Assembly (NCBI GenBank): GCA_963662175.1
Contig: OY759224.1
Span: 35,163,489-35,227,488, forward strand
Length of the DNA stretch: 64,000 nt
Direction: 5' to 3'
From: Aradus depressus
Lineage: Eukaryota > Arthropoda > Insecta > Hemiptera > Aradidae
The position numbers were made by a program, and so were the translations under genes. Each line of letters begins with the position of its first letter. Within the stretch, counting starts at the first letter, position 1. Positions 13,330 through 23,018 of the stretch are shown one piece after another. The notes beneath the pieces are model-generated. The model was not told the origin of the DNA, searched no databases, and saw nothing but the letters and a program-made list of their open reading frames with translations.

Positions 13330-13851
13330 TCATACCAGGAGATCACAATGCCAAACTCTCTTTAATCTTCTTGGGGGATTGTGGGGTAAATTTGTAATTA
13401 AGATTTTGCGAACTTCCGGATTGGTGTGTAAGTAAATTTTGGTGTAGAAACGTTGGTATAAATATTTAATGCTTGTGTCTATGGGTGTGATGTTCAAGTC
13501 GCGGTGTAAAGTCTTGATGCTAACGTATGGTGGACATTGCGTGATCAGTCGGAGAGTCTTGGATTGAAATACCTGTATTCTTTTGATGTTCGAAGTCTTG
13601 GCTGTACCATATATTTGTAAGCCATAGGTCCAGAGAGGTCGGAGAAGATAGGTATAACAATTTAGTTTTTGTCGAGTAGATAATTTAGAACGCCTATTCA
13701 AAATACTGTACAATAGTCTAAGTCGCCGGTCTAGTGTAAGTCGTGTCGTCCGAGTGTGAGAGTTCCAAGTCAGCCTTCTATCGAGGGTTAATCCTAAATA
13801 TTTTACGGAAGAGGTATGAGGTAATTGGCTGGTTTTCAAGGAATACTTCAC
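13330..13851 (-). pseudogene. LINE RT C-terminal segment, copy 1
   Basis: A 173-codon frame identical to that at 14345-14866. It covers the region after the RT palm: PHTSSVKYLGLTLDRRLTWN (the YLG-LD--L-W-xH motif that follows the catalytic YADD in LINEs), then RPLWTYGLQIYGTAKTSNIK and LRLITQCPPYVSIKTLHRDL. The N-terminal MKYSLKTSQ is created by the inversion breakpoint and is not LINE start. It is a fragment and cannot act alone. Confidence 0.85.
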
Positions 13852-13856
13852 TCATA

Positions 13857-14141
13857 CTACAGCAACACCTCAACAAAATTGAAGTTTGGAGTAAATCTTG
13901 GAAAATTAAATTTAACACCACAAAATGTCAACACGTAACATTCGCTCTCCGCCGTGGTGACTGGCCTCCAGTATTCCTTGAAAACCAGCCATTACCTCAT
14001 ACCTCTTCCGTAAAATATTTAGGATTAACCCTCGATAGAAGGCTGACCTGGAACTCTCACACTCGGACGACACGACTTACACTAGACCGGCGACTTAGAC
14101 TATTGTACAGTATTTTGAATAACGAACTTCTTAACGAATAA
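13857..14141 (+). pseudogene. LINE RT segment, inverted partial copy
   Basis: Plus-strand piece encoding LQQHLNKIEVWSKSWKIKFN, then HVTFALRRGDWPP and the YLGLTLDRR motif, ending abruptly at the 14119 junction after YSILN. It is the inverted neighbour of copy 1 and lies in a 132-codon frame whose first part (13743-13850) is antisense of copy 1. Confidence 0.8.
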
Positions 14142-14344
14142 CGAAATTCTTAACGAACATTAATTTTTTTTATTTTTTTTATTTAGTTATTTTAAGCCAC
14201 AACTGTGCAAAAAATGCACAACCTGGGCTGGGCTGACATGTACTCTACAAAAATTTAAAAAATAAATAAAATAATAAAAATAAATATGACATGAGAGGCT
14301 TGAGAGAGGAAAAACAGCCAGCGGTGAAACCTCATGACATCACT

Positions 14345-14866
14345 TCATACCAGGAGATCACAATGCCAAACTCTCTTTAATCTTCTTGGGGGATTGTGGG
14401 GTAAATTTGTAATTAAGATTTTGCGAACTTCCGGATTGGTGTGTAAGTAAATTTTGGTGTAGAAACGTTGGTATAAATATTTAATGCTTGTGTCTATGGG
14501 TGTGATGTTCAAGTCGCGGTGTAAAGTCTTGATGCTAACGTATGGTGGACATTGCGTGATCAGTCGGAGAGTCTTGGATTGAAATACCTGTATTCTTTTG
14601 ATGTTCGAAGTCTTGGCTGTACCATATATTTGTAAGCCATAGGTCCAGAGAGGTCGGAGAAGATAGGTATAACAATTTAGTTTTTGTCGAGTAGATAATT
14701 TAGAACGCCTATTCAAAATACTGTACAATAGTCTAAGTCGCCGGTCTAGTGTAAGTCGTGTCGTCCGAGTGTGAGAGTTCCAAGTCAGCCTTCTATCGAG
14801 GGTTAATCCTAAATATTTTACGGAAGAGGTATGAGGTAATTGGCTGGTTTTCAAGGAATACTTCAC
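14345..14866 (-). pseudogene. LINE RT C-terminal segment, copy 2
   Basis: Same 173-codon sequence as 13330-13851, displaced by exactly 1015 bp. It shows that a unit comprising this segment and the following plus-strand piece was duplicated in tandem. No differences are visible in the translated product. Confidence 0.85.
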
Positions 14867-14869
14867 TCA

Positions 14870-15486
14870 TACTACAGCAACACCTCAACAAAATTGAAGT
14901 TTGGAGTAAATCTTGGAAAATTAAATTTAACACCACAAAATGTCAACACGTAACATTCGCTCTCCGCCGTGGTGACTGGCCTCCAGTATTCCTTGAAAAC
15001 CAGCCATTACCTCATACCTCTTCCGTAAAATATTTAGGATTAACCCTCGATAGAAGGCTGACCTGGAACTCTCACACTCGGACGACACGACTTACACTAG
15101 ACCGGCGACTTAGACTATTGTACAGTATTTTGAATAGGCGTTCTAAATTATCTACTCGACAAAAACTAAATTGTTATACCTATCTTCTCCGACCTCTCTG
15201 GACCTATGGCTTACAAATATATGGTACAGCCAAGACTTCGAACATCAAAAGAATTCTGGTATTTCAATCCAAGACTCTCCGACTGATCACGCAATGTCCA
15301 CCATACGTTAGCATCAAGACTTTACACCGCGACTTGAACATCACACCCATAGACACAAGCATTAAATATTTATACCAACGTTTCTACACCAAAATTTACT
15401 TACACACCAATCCGGAAGTTCGCAAAATCTTAATTACAAATTTACCCCACAATCCCCCAAGAAGATTAAAGAGAGTTTGGCATTGA
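14870..15486 (+). pseudogene. LINE RT C-terminal segment, longest inverted copy
   Basis: Plus-strand copy running from LQQHLNKIEVWSKSW through the YLGLTLDRR motif, RPLWTYGLQIYG and the natural LINE C-terminus near RRLKRVWH-stop (15484-15486), followed by the LINE 3' UTR to about 15571. Together with the minus copies it forms arms of a large inverted repeat. Confidence 0.85.
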
Positions 15487-15619
15487 GATCTCCTGGTATG
15501 AAGTGATGTCATGAGGTTTCACCGCTGGCTGTTTTTCCTCTCTCAAGCCTCTCATGTCATATTTATTTTTACTGGAATACTGGAGGCCAGTCACCACGGC
15601 GGAGAGCGAATGTTACGTG

Positions 15620-15802
15620 TTACCATTTTGTGGTGTTAAATTTAATTTTCCAAGATTTACTCCAAACTTCAATTTTGTTGAGGTGTTGCTGTAGTATGAG
15701 TAAAGTGGTGTGAGGATCTGTGTGAGAGGCAAGAATGGCGGTGTCATCTGCGTATGTGGCTGTTAATGTGAGAGGGTCGGTGGGTAAGTCGAAAGTGTAC
15801 AT
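15620..15802 (-). pseudogene. LINE RT palm with YADD motif
   Basis: Sixty codons containing TATYADDTAILASHTDPHTT followed by LQQHLNKIEVWSKSWKIKF. YADD is the catalytic motif of reverse transcriptase. It is separated from the upstream RT frame (ending 15806) by a stop, and is cut on its 3' side by the rearrangement near 15600. Confidence 0.85.
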
Positions 15803-15805
15803 GGA

Positions 15806-17023
15806 CTATAATAGGGGGGCTAATATTGAGCCCTGAGGCACGCCGGCCAGTATGGGGTGGCAGGAGGAAACAGCTGAGCCCTGACGGACGGCGAAATACC
15901 TATCCGTTAAGTATGACTGAAGAATAAGATAATATGTATGGGGTAGGAGGGGTTTAAGTCCCGCGTGCCAGACCCGATCAAAAGCCTGTGATATATCCAG
16001 GAATGCCCCGGCTGCATAGAGTTTTCGCTCTAATGCAGACGCTGTGTAGTCGACAACTCTGTGCAGTTGGTGGGTGGTGGAGTGAGAAGAACGAAACCCA
16101 AACTGGTGATCGGGAAGATGAAGTGAAAGGATAGAAATGAGGCGTTTATAGAGAAGTTTTTCAAAGATCTTGGAAAGAAAAGAGAGAAGACTGATAGGTC
16201 GAAAGGAAGAAGGGTCATGCTCAGGTTTGTTTGGTTTTGGGATCATGGTGATAACAGAGTACTTCCATTGAATGGGAAAGTATGTTGTACGAAGAATGGA
16301 ATTGTACAGAGTTGTCAGAAATACAACAGCTTTCCGGGGCAGCCGCTGGAGAATCTCAGCTGTTATCAGGTCGTAGCCCGGGGACTTCCTTCTGGGGAGA
16401 TTTTTAATTTCGTACTGAACTTCGGAGGGTGTGAACGCTTTTGGTGGGAGGGAGATAGGAAGGGGTGTGTCTAAGAAATGGTGAATACGTGATTCATGAT
16501 GGATGTCTGAAAGATCGTGATGAGGTCTGAAATTAGATGAGAGATGAGCAGCAAACAAATCGGCTTTCTCGTCGTCCGTCACGGCCCAGGATCCGCCGTT
16601 CTGTCGCATTGGCATCGATTGAGATTGGTGTCGAAGAAGTCTACGGGTTCTCCTCCATAGGCTGCCATCCTCCTCATTCAGATTGGAAAGGGAGGAGTCG
16701 TAGTATTCCCTGTTAATCAGTCTGATTTGCGTCTTCAGGTCATTGCTTAGTCTGTTGTATGTCCGTCTGTCTGAAGGCAATCTCGAGGTCTGCCATCTTT
16801 TTCTCGCTCTCCTCTTTTCTCCGATCAGCTCACGGATGTATGCAGGGTAGGAGGGGAGAGTCGGATGAGGACCAGTGTTTGTTGGGAGGACTGCTTGCCA
16901 GGCAGCCTGCTGTATGGATACGGTAAGAAATTCCACAGCCTCCTCTATTTTCTCTCCCGTCTTCAGGGAATATGGCACGGACAATGTTGTCTTCAACTGC
17001 TGTTGGAAAAGGTTCCAGTCCAT
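15806..17023 (-). pseudogene. LINE reverse transcriptase (fingers and palm)
   Basis: A 405-codon frame. Residues around 215-300 read SPGYDLITAEIL, PKPNKPEHDPSSFRPISLLS and SKIFEKLLYKRL. Then come HQFGFRSSHSTTHQL, AGAFLDISQAFDRVWHAG (motif A with catalytic D) and AGVPQGSILAPLL (motif B). The order and wording are those of Jockey-clade RTs. A stop interrupts it right before the YADD block, and upstream a stop (about 17068) and a frameshift (about 17175) separate it from the endonuclease. It would need both to be absent to make ORF2 protein. Confidence 0.9.
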
Positions 17024-17169
17024 AACTCCTGGCGTTAGACTTGGTCTCGTTGATTCGATCTCAATCTACGCCCAAAGCGTGAGATGTACTGGTGAGTGAT
17101 CCGAGGAGAGATGAGAGCAAGATTTAACATCGTATGGCACACCTCGCAGCCCCTTCTGTATGAAGAAGT

Positions 17170-17715
17170 CTAAGTCGGTGAGTTTGTCGAAATAGTGTCT
17201 AATGAGAGCTGATTAACAGATGTATACAGACTTCTGCCCCTGGGGGTGCAAAGGCGCGAACCCCATCGCTGGTGTTTGGCGTTGAAATCGCCCCCAGCGA
17301 GGAAACATGCGCCCAGATCCCTAAAGAACCGGACGAATGTTTCCGGCCTTATGGCGTGCCTCGGGGGACAATATACGGCCACGAGTGAGATTTTCCTGTG
17401 TCTGGTGTGTAAGGATATAGCTGCCGCTTGTATGTGTGGTGTGGTATGTGATGGTAGTGCATAGTGTTTAAGGGATTGTTTTATTATGACAGCCGCACCG
17501 CCGTGGCTCCTGTTGTCTGGGTGGTCGGCTCTATACACTTTGTAATTTTGAATAAAAAATTTAGATTTTGTTGTCAGGTGGGTTTCCGAAATGAGGGCTA
17601 CGTCAATTCTTTTTTGATTCAAAATAATTTCAAGCTCATTTTTATGTTGTATTATGCCATTGGCGTTCCATAGAAAGACTGTCAAAGAACCCAGTGTGAG
17701 AGTATTAGCGGACAT
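17170..17715 (-). pseudogene. LINE apurinic-type endonuclease domain (ORF2 start)
   Basis: A 181-codon frame starting MSANTLTLGSLTVFLWNANG. It has the EEP nuclease motifs WNANGI, ALISETHLT, YRADHPDNRSHGGAAVII, VAVYCPPRH and LAGGDFNAKHQRWGS (the GDFN--H catalytic motif). It overlaps the end of ORF1 by 11 bp, a common LINE arrangement that couples translation. The frame closes at 17170 because of a frameshift; the expected continuation (SSDHSPVHLTL) is visible in another frame just downstream. Confidence 0.9.
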
Positions 17716-18769
17716 ATTGGGAACAAAAGGTTTGGGTAAGTTGGGATAGCTGGCTAAGAAGATTAAAAAGAGGTTGGACTATCTGGTTTATACCTGATAT
17801 GAAGTGTACCATTTGAGGTGGGAGGCCATTTGCTGACCACTGGGTGTTGTCCTCTCTCAGGCCTGCCGAGATGTGCGGTGGTCTCTGAAGGGGAGGTGTC
17901 TCGGTGGGGAGGTTCCTGGCGGTGGCTGCAAAGGTCTGCCTCAGAGGAGGTGGTGGAGGGGCGGGCCGCACCAGAGAAGGGTAGATCGCCTGGTCCTGGT
18001 GGGATGGGGGCGCTGCTGCTGGGGTTCTCGGTGGTTGTTGTCTACTGCCCTGTCGTTTGGACTGCAGCTCTTTGTACACCCGGCATCCCTTGTAGTTGGC
18101 CGGGTGGGATTCTTGGCAGTTTGCGCAGGTGGCTGGAACAGTCCGGGGCTTGTTGCAGCTTCCCGAAAGGTGTTCGCCGCCACACAGAACACAACGATGT
18201 GTGTGCCCACAGTAACTCTTTCTATGCCCGAAGGCCTGGCAGCGAGTGCACTGTGCCACAGTGTGCTTCTTCCTTGGCTCCTCTATTTTAATTTTTGTGT
18301 AGAGGAGGTTCTCAAGATCATAAATTTTTTCATTATAACTGCCAGGGGTTATATCCACAAAGAATATTGGTAGAGGCACTTTTAACCTCGACCACACATT
18401 GGTGATTCGGGTGGCGACGAACCCTTTCTCTTGCAGGGCTTTGTGGATGGTGTTGACATTCGTGGAGGGGTGGAGACCTCGGATGACCACTCGAGGCACT
18501 TTGTCGTTTGGGTTTTGGTAAGTGTGGAAATTCGCATTGTTTCCTTCTAGTAGGTGGACAAAGGCCCTGTATGCCGTCGGCGTTTTGGCATAAATTGTTA
18601 TGCCCTGTGTGGTAGTCCGCAGGGAGAACGATTCCAATCCTCCTTCTTTTATTAAAATTTCTATGAGGCTGTCATAACTTTCGACGCCTTTTAGAAAAAT
18701 GGGTGGAGGCTTTTCAGCTTTTGTGACATTATTAATTTTTCCGATCTCTTTAATATCTGATGTCTCCAT
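17705..18769 (-). CDS. LINE ORF1 (gag-like, three zinc knuckles)
   Basis: 354 codons. The region around residues 90-170 (VVIRGLHPSTNVNTIHKALQ... FFVDITPG) is the PRE_C2HC-type domain seen in Jockey gag proteins. It is followed by three CCHC knuckles: CTRCQAFGHRKSYC, CVLCGGEHLSGSC and CANCQESHPANYKGC. A proline-rich linker and a leucine/glutamine C-terminus follow. The protein would bind LINE RNA. A separate 70-codon N-terminal piece lies upstream at 18783-18995, so the original ORF1 probably began there and a small indel broke it. The stop overlaps the ORF2 ATG. Confidence 0.85.
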   Translation of the reverse strand: METSDIKEIGKINNVTKAEKPPPIFLKGVESYDSLIEILIKEGGLESFSLRTTTQGITIYAKTPTAYRAFVHLLEGNNANFHTYQNPNDKVPRVVIRGLHPSTNVNTIHKALQEKGFVATRITNVWSRLKVPLPIFFVDITPGSYNEKIYDLENLLYTKIKIEEPRKKHTVAQCTRCQAFGHRKSYCGHTHRCVLCGGEHLSGSCNKPRTVPATCANCQESHPANYKGCRVYKELQSKRQGSRQQPPRTPAAAPPSHQDQAIYPSLVRPAPPPPPLRQTFAATARNLPTETPPLQRPPHISAGLREDNTQWSANGLPPQMVHFISGINQIVQPLFNLLSQLSQLTQTFCSQYVR

Positions 18770-18782
18770 GTTGGTCAGAACA

Positions 18783-18995
18783 CTAGCTATTTGCTACGGT
18801 GGTAGGGGTGAGGTGCTCACCTGACTGTTTGGCCACCTTGCGTGGGTCTCTGGACGTGGTCCCGCTTCTCTTCCGGCCCACTACTGACTCCCAGGTCGTT
18901 CCCAAGTTGGATGGGGCTTGTTCCATAGCCGCTGTGGTGCTGGTGCTAGGACTAGCAAGGGCTCCAACTGGGGCTTCCTCACTTCCCGCCACCAT
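18783..18995 (-). pseudogene. LINE ORF1 N-terminal piece
   Basis: Seventy codons starting MVAGSEEAPVGALASPSTST and containing TWESVVGRKRSG, basic and low-complexity as in Jockey ORF1 N-termini. It ends at a stop 14 bp before the ATG of the main ORF1 frame and is in a different frame from it. It is likely the disrupted beginning of ORF1, although a short upstream ORF is possible. Confidence 0.55.
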
Positions 18996-19000
18996 TTAGT

Positions 19001-20231
19001 CCGCACAAAATAACAATAATAATTGAATAATAATAGTACTTGTAAAGGTTAATTTTAACAATTTAAAGATAAAGAAAACATAACGAAATAAAGACGCACT
19101 TAACGAAACGAAACTTATGCCTAGAAAAAACGAAACAAGAACTATATACAATAACTATTTACACACTTTGTTTTTGTCATTAAGCACTGAAAATAATAAA
19201 AAATCTAACGGAACAAAATATTTAAGGTTTATCAAGTTGGTTGCCAAACAGCTGTCAACAAACATTAATATATTTTTAAAAAAATTTTATTTTCAAAACC
19301 ACTTAAGTCCAAGAATTCATTTCTAAACTGAAGTCCACATATTATGATGAAAAGTATTGAATCTAATAAGGTAAATCTACCCATTATACCGTGACTTTAA
19401 GGTTTTCGCGTTATTTAAACAGACGATACAACTGAAATATCGATGTAATATCGATAATTATTATAATTAAAGCAAACAAAAATACTTGTTAGTAGATATT
19501 GATATTTCGTTTTATTTAATATATAATTTGAAGAAATCACAAAATTACAAAAATGTTACAATTTGAACAATCTTTTTCACATCTTTTTTCGACAATAATA
19601 AACAATTCGACTTTATTTTATTTTAATAATGAATATTTGAAAATTCGAACATTCCGCAACAATCGATTTCATGAACGCCATCTTCAACTCAAGGGCATTG
19701 CCTGTCTCACTTATACTCAAACTTTGAGTTTGAGTATAAGTTGTTTGTTTACATTCTGTTTCTTGCTTTCTTTTGTGAACTCTTGCTTCGTTTGTTTTCA
19801 AACTTCTAAAAGGACATTTGTAAGGACAAATATAATAATTCGTCTATTGTAGAAATCAAAATAAATACTTTTTTCGTCTATTGTAGAAATCAAAATAAAT
19901 ACCTTTTTTTCTACAAAATTGAATAAATTCGTATTTTATATTCAAACCCGGCTAAGTTCATTTATTTATTCTGGAAAGTGCTAAGTCCAAATTGTTTATT
20001 TTCAAAACCGACTAAGTCAACTTGCTTAGTCCAAACATTTTTTTTTCGTTTTGTGTGTGTATTCACTTACAAAAAGTAGCCGGACTACAGAAATTAAAAG
20101 TTATTTCCATCAGCAATACGCCAAATATAGTGTTTTCTAGTTTTTTGATTATTCATGCACGTGGAGAGTTATTTGTTGTTTTCTCAAAATTTACAAAAGT
20201 GGACTTAGCCGGTTTTGAAACTAAGCCCTTC
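19001..20231. other. Right part of the 4-bp-TSD element, non-coding
   Basis: AT-rich sequence with iterated copies of the element's terminal motif (ttttcaaaaccgactaagtc and variants between 19285 and 20040). A 14-bp-arm hairpin lies at 19709-19741 (acttatactcaaac / gtttgagtataagt), and a 32-bp phrase 'cgtctattgtagaaatcaaaataaata' is repeated at about 19840 and 19875. ORFs here have no recognised relatives. Confidence 0.6.
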
Positions 20232-20454
20232 ACTTAATGGATATGATCTCATCAGCCATTCTTGTTCATCCTGCCATACCCTCCATCAGTGTATTCAGTC
20301 GTTATGATTTCACTTGTGCTAATGAGTTACCAAGGTGTTAGTTTAAAAATAATTAATATATATTATTACAGCATCACTTCTCGTTTTGACTAGATGTTTA
20401 AATATAGAAGTCGACTCAATAGATATGTTCTACAAAAGGTAGATTCTGATTAAC

Positions 20455-20880
20455 AGTAGAAATAGTTAACCTAACCAATGGACCGTTTGGGGCAAAACTC
20501 AATATTTGACTTACATTGTGGCTTCTGAATCCTTACTAAATTTTCTGTCGATACATTCATGACATCGGCAGTTAGGATTGTTGAATCCACATATGAAATT
20601 TCATGTCAATACATTGATTACAATGGTAGTTATTAGAGTTTTTGTGTTGTCTCCCGCTCAATCTCCGCCCTTCCGTTGGCTCATTTGACTGCAAATCAAT
20701 AGGCATGGCCCTTGGAGGGCTCTGAAAGTACATATGAAATTTCATGTCAATACATTGATTACAATGGTAGTTATTAGAGTTTTTGTGTTAGGCCTACCCC
20801 TAATCAACCTCTTCCCATTGGTCGATTTGGCTGAAAATCAATAGGTGCCATCCTCAGAGGGTTGAGGAACAGGAGAGAAG
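20455..20880. repeat. Duplicated segment with RTE-tail-like wording
   Basis: The segment catatgaaatttcatgtcaa...gattacaatggtagttattagagtttttgtgtt occurs twice, at about 20590 and 20732 (about 142 bp apart), each followed by a diverged continuation. The phrase 'catatgaaatttcatgtcaa' also resembles the B modules of the large satellite at 48.7-60.9 kb, hinting at a common source. Confidence 0.55.
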
Positions 20881-20884
20881 AAAT

Positions 20885-21699
20885 GAAGGGTACAGGGGAA
20901 AAACCCCGTCAGTCAGTTTTTTCAAGAAAATGGAACAATGATGCCATCTAGTGGTTGATGTAGTGTACTTTTCGAATAGTCTATCATCATTTCGTAAAAA
21001 CCCCGTATGTCAGCTGAAATATTCATTTGAAAATACGCGGTACTGGGGAAAAATCCCGTCAGTCAATGGGCGTGTATGGAAGAACCCCGGGAGTCAATAA
21101 CAAGGCGCTCCAAACGGTCATCTTTGCCATCATGTTATCACTGAGAATGTTGAAAATTTCAGCAACTGGGAAAGATCTTGTGTTTTATAAACCATATTTT
21201 TTTGGGAAATATACTTCTTCATCCCTAAAGAAAAAAACACCTCGGCGTAATAACCCCAAGAAGAAAACTCAAGACACATCCACTCCTGTTGAACCACTGC
21301 GAAATTTGTATAGTGGAAAACTTCCAGTAAAAGCTGCGAAACATCGCGATCTTCTCCATTTATCACAGTTTTTGCAAAAAACCAGAGGCGAGGATTTTTT
21401 ACCAAAACTCAAGTTCAGACAGTGTTTTCAATGAAAGTGACGAGGAGTACGATGACGACCCCTGGAGAGATGTGATACAAGGACATTTATTCAAGAATTT
21501 AATTCAGTATTTCTTTTTTTACATGTACTTATATTTTTTTAACATTTTAATTGTAAAAATATAAGTTACTAATTTAATTAGATGTTTTTGGGTTTATTTT
21601 TGTTCATTTTTTGAGCCCCATGATATGAAAAAACATTCAAATGCGTTTTTCTAAAAATCAGCTTTTTTTGACTGACGGGGTTTTTCCCCTGTGCCCTTC
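20885..21699. mobile_element. 815-bp DNA transposon with 4-bp TSD
   Basis: The left end GAAGGGTACAGGGGAAAAAC and the right end, read inward, GAAGGGCACAGGGGAAAAAC continue identically through CCCGTCAGTCA. They are flanked by the 4-bp duplication AAAT (20881-20884, 21700-21703). The terminal motif recurs inside (about 20996, 21046, 21080). The GARGGG start, 4-bp TSD and reiterated terminal motif are shared with the element at 13010-20231, so both probably belong to one superfamily. It retains a degenerate protein segment (21027-21475). Confidence 0.8.
21027..21475 (+). pseudogene. Degenerate transposase C-terminus (unidentified family)
   Basis: A 135-codon frame (21027-21434) with SATGKDLVFYKPYFFGKYT, a lysine-rich stretch, then LRNLYSGKLPVKAAKHRDLL and HLSQFL. 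After a frame change the sequence continues as SSSDSVFNESDEEYDDDPWR to about 21475. Transposases of several insect DNA elements end in a similar 'LY---L-I-AAK--DLL-L--FLP' helix followed by an acidic tail, which is why I read it as a transposase remnant. I cannot name the superfamily with confidence. The first third lies over subterminal repeats and is probably not coding. Confidence 0.4.
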
Positions 21700-21703
21700 A
21701 AAT

Positions 21704-22780
21704 GCTGTTCCCATAATGAGAGCTTGCATATCAGCTTCTGTACATTTATTAATAAGTTAGTTGTAACTGTGTTATATCAGATAAATTTACACCCGAGCAA
21801 CGTCATGTCAAACTGCTAGTTCTATATAAGTTTCTATATCTAAGAAGTTTATGTAAAATTAACTGTCATGACTCATCCCTGTACCTCAAAAACAACTGAA
21901 GGTGAAATTTGAAATGGACAACCCTCACTGGCGAAAGCCATCTTCCCACTCCAAGGGGGCAAAGGGTAATGATATGTAACCGGCTAGTTCTTTAAAGGTT
22001 GGTAGGCTTGTCATGAAATTACGAGCCACGATCAAACGTAAGTAACCACAAGTTGCTAACCGGGCATCGCCGGGAATACCTGCTATACTACAAATATTTG
22101 GAACGAGAATAGGAAGTAACCTCAAGTTACTAATCTGAAGTTGTTAACCGGGTCAAATAGGATTATGTGTAACCTGCTACCTCTTTAAAGCTTAATCCGA
22201 ATTTTTTTGACAACTGATTCCTCTAAGAACAATCGATATATTTTTGATATGTTTTACTGCTGTTAGGGATATTAAATTTTTTTTTCAATATTTCTTTATT
22301 TTTATAATTAAAATCCGCGCAATTAGAAGCAGTACAAATAATAGTTCACCTGAAATATTATTAATTGTAGTATTAATATAGTTTTTTGTTCGCAGATTAG
22401 CAGCTGAGAATTTATAAAGATATCAACTCCTTCCCGCAAAGTCCGGTCCATTTTTCCATTTAGTCACCTTGATTCGACTAGAATAATTATTTTCTGGACA
22501 ATGAATTGAATTGTTTCATAAAACTTTCTTAAAATCTGTACATTATACAATTTTGCTATTTAAAAAAATGATCATATTTTATATTAAATATATTTGGTCA
22601 ATAAATTACTTTATTATTTTTAATGCCTTTTTATTATACCTTTTTCAGACTTCTAATTGCACAATTAACATAAGTAATGGTTGAAGGAAGTGTAATATAT
22701 TTTCTAAACAAATAACGAAAAGTGATTATTACCTTATTCAGTGGTTCTACCGGTGGTTCGACTAGTAGTTCCATCTAGTA
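21704..22780. other. Intergenic, decayed repeat traces
   Basis: No gene. Around 22040-22090 the words 'gttgctaaccgggcatcgcc' and 'gggaatacctgc' recall the ends of RTE-type retroelements, and 'cccgtttgaggtt' style words recur at about 21950-22160. The rest is AT-rich. Confidence 0.35.
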
Positions 22781-22935
22781 AATGAAAATGAAATGAAAAG
22801 AAATGAATGAAAATGAAATGAATGAAAATGAAATGAAAAGAAATGAATGAAAATGAAAAGAAATGAATGAAAATGAAAAGAAATGAATGAAAATGAAATG
22901 AAAAGAAATGAATGAAAAAGAAATGAAAAGAAATT
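22781..22935. repeat. AAATG-rich microsatellite-like block
   Basis: About 155 bp composed only of the words gaaat, gaatg, gaaaat and gaaaag in irregular alternation (for example aaatgaaatgaaaagaaatg). It is low-complexity purine-rich sequence; the 66-codon reverse ORF over it is an artefact of composition. Confidence 0.9.
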
Positions 22936-23018
22936 TTATTTTTCTGGGACCGAGGTCCCCTAAGAATAAATACATACAGAGTAAAGAAAATGAAACAATG
23001 AAATATAGTATCAGTACA

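Larger units (their letters stand above)
13135..15571. repeat. Fold-back and tandemly duplicated LINE 3' end
   Basis: Five alternating pieces of the same LINE region occur: minus 13135-13850, plus 13851-14118, minus 14149-14865, plus 14866-15571, then minus again into the main LINE. The pair 13135-14118 and 14149-15133 are direct repeats 1015 bp apart with almost no differences, so a fold-back dimer was tandemly duplicated recently. The junction at 14119-14148 contains repeated cttaacgaa words, microhomology at the breakpoint. Confidence 0.9.
13135..19000 (-). mobile_element. Jockey-clade LINE with rearranged 3' half
   Basis: Minus-strand non-LTR retrotransposon: gag-like ORF1 (18995-17705), ORF2 with apurinic-type endonuclease (17715-17170), reverse transcriptase (17023-15620) and RT C-terminus. 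A 3' UTR ends near 13135 in an AT-rich tail. The linear order breaks at about 15560-15600, where a plus-strand copy of the 3' end abuts the RT palm. Below this lie a 1015-bp-period tandem duplication and inverted copies (see 13135-15571). Frameshifts and stops in ORF2 mean it is inactive. The exact 5' end is unclear; coding starts at 18995. No TSD was identified. Confidence 0.8.
13010..20231. mobile_element. DNA transposon with 4-bp TSD and 28-bp TIRs, hosting a LINE
   Basis: The left end GAGGGGCTTAGTTTCAAAAC and the right end, read inward, GAAGGGCTTAGTTTCAAAAC continue identically through CGGCTAAGTCCA, giving about 30-bp terminal inverted repeats with one mismatch. Both are flanked by the 4-bp duplication ACTT (13006-13009, 20232-20235). 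Variants of the terminal motif recur inside the right part (about 19290, 19945, 19978, 19998, 20025), as subterminal binding sites would. Most of the 7.2 kb is a nested Jockey-type LINE; the element itself would be about 1.3 kb and carries no recognised transposase. A 4-bp TSD is unusual and compatible with Sola-like elements, but that is inference. Confidence 0.75.

Noticed and set aside
17818..18373. 157- and 166-codon plus-strand ORFs
   Set aside because: Antisense shadows of the LINE ORF1 on the minus strand; no independent motif.
22775..22975. 66-codon serine/phenylalanine-rich reverse ORF
   Set aside because: Lies over an AAATG-type low-complexity block; composition alone explains it.
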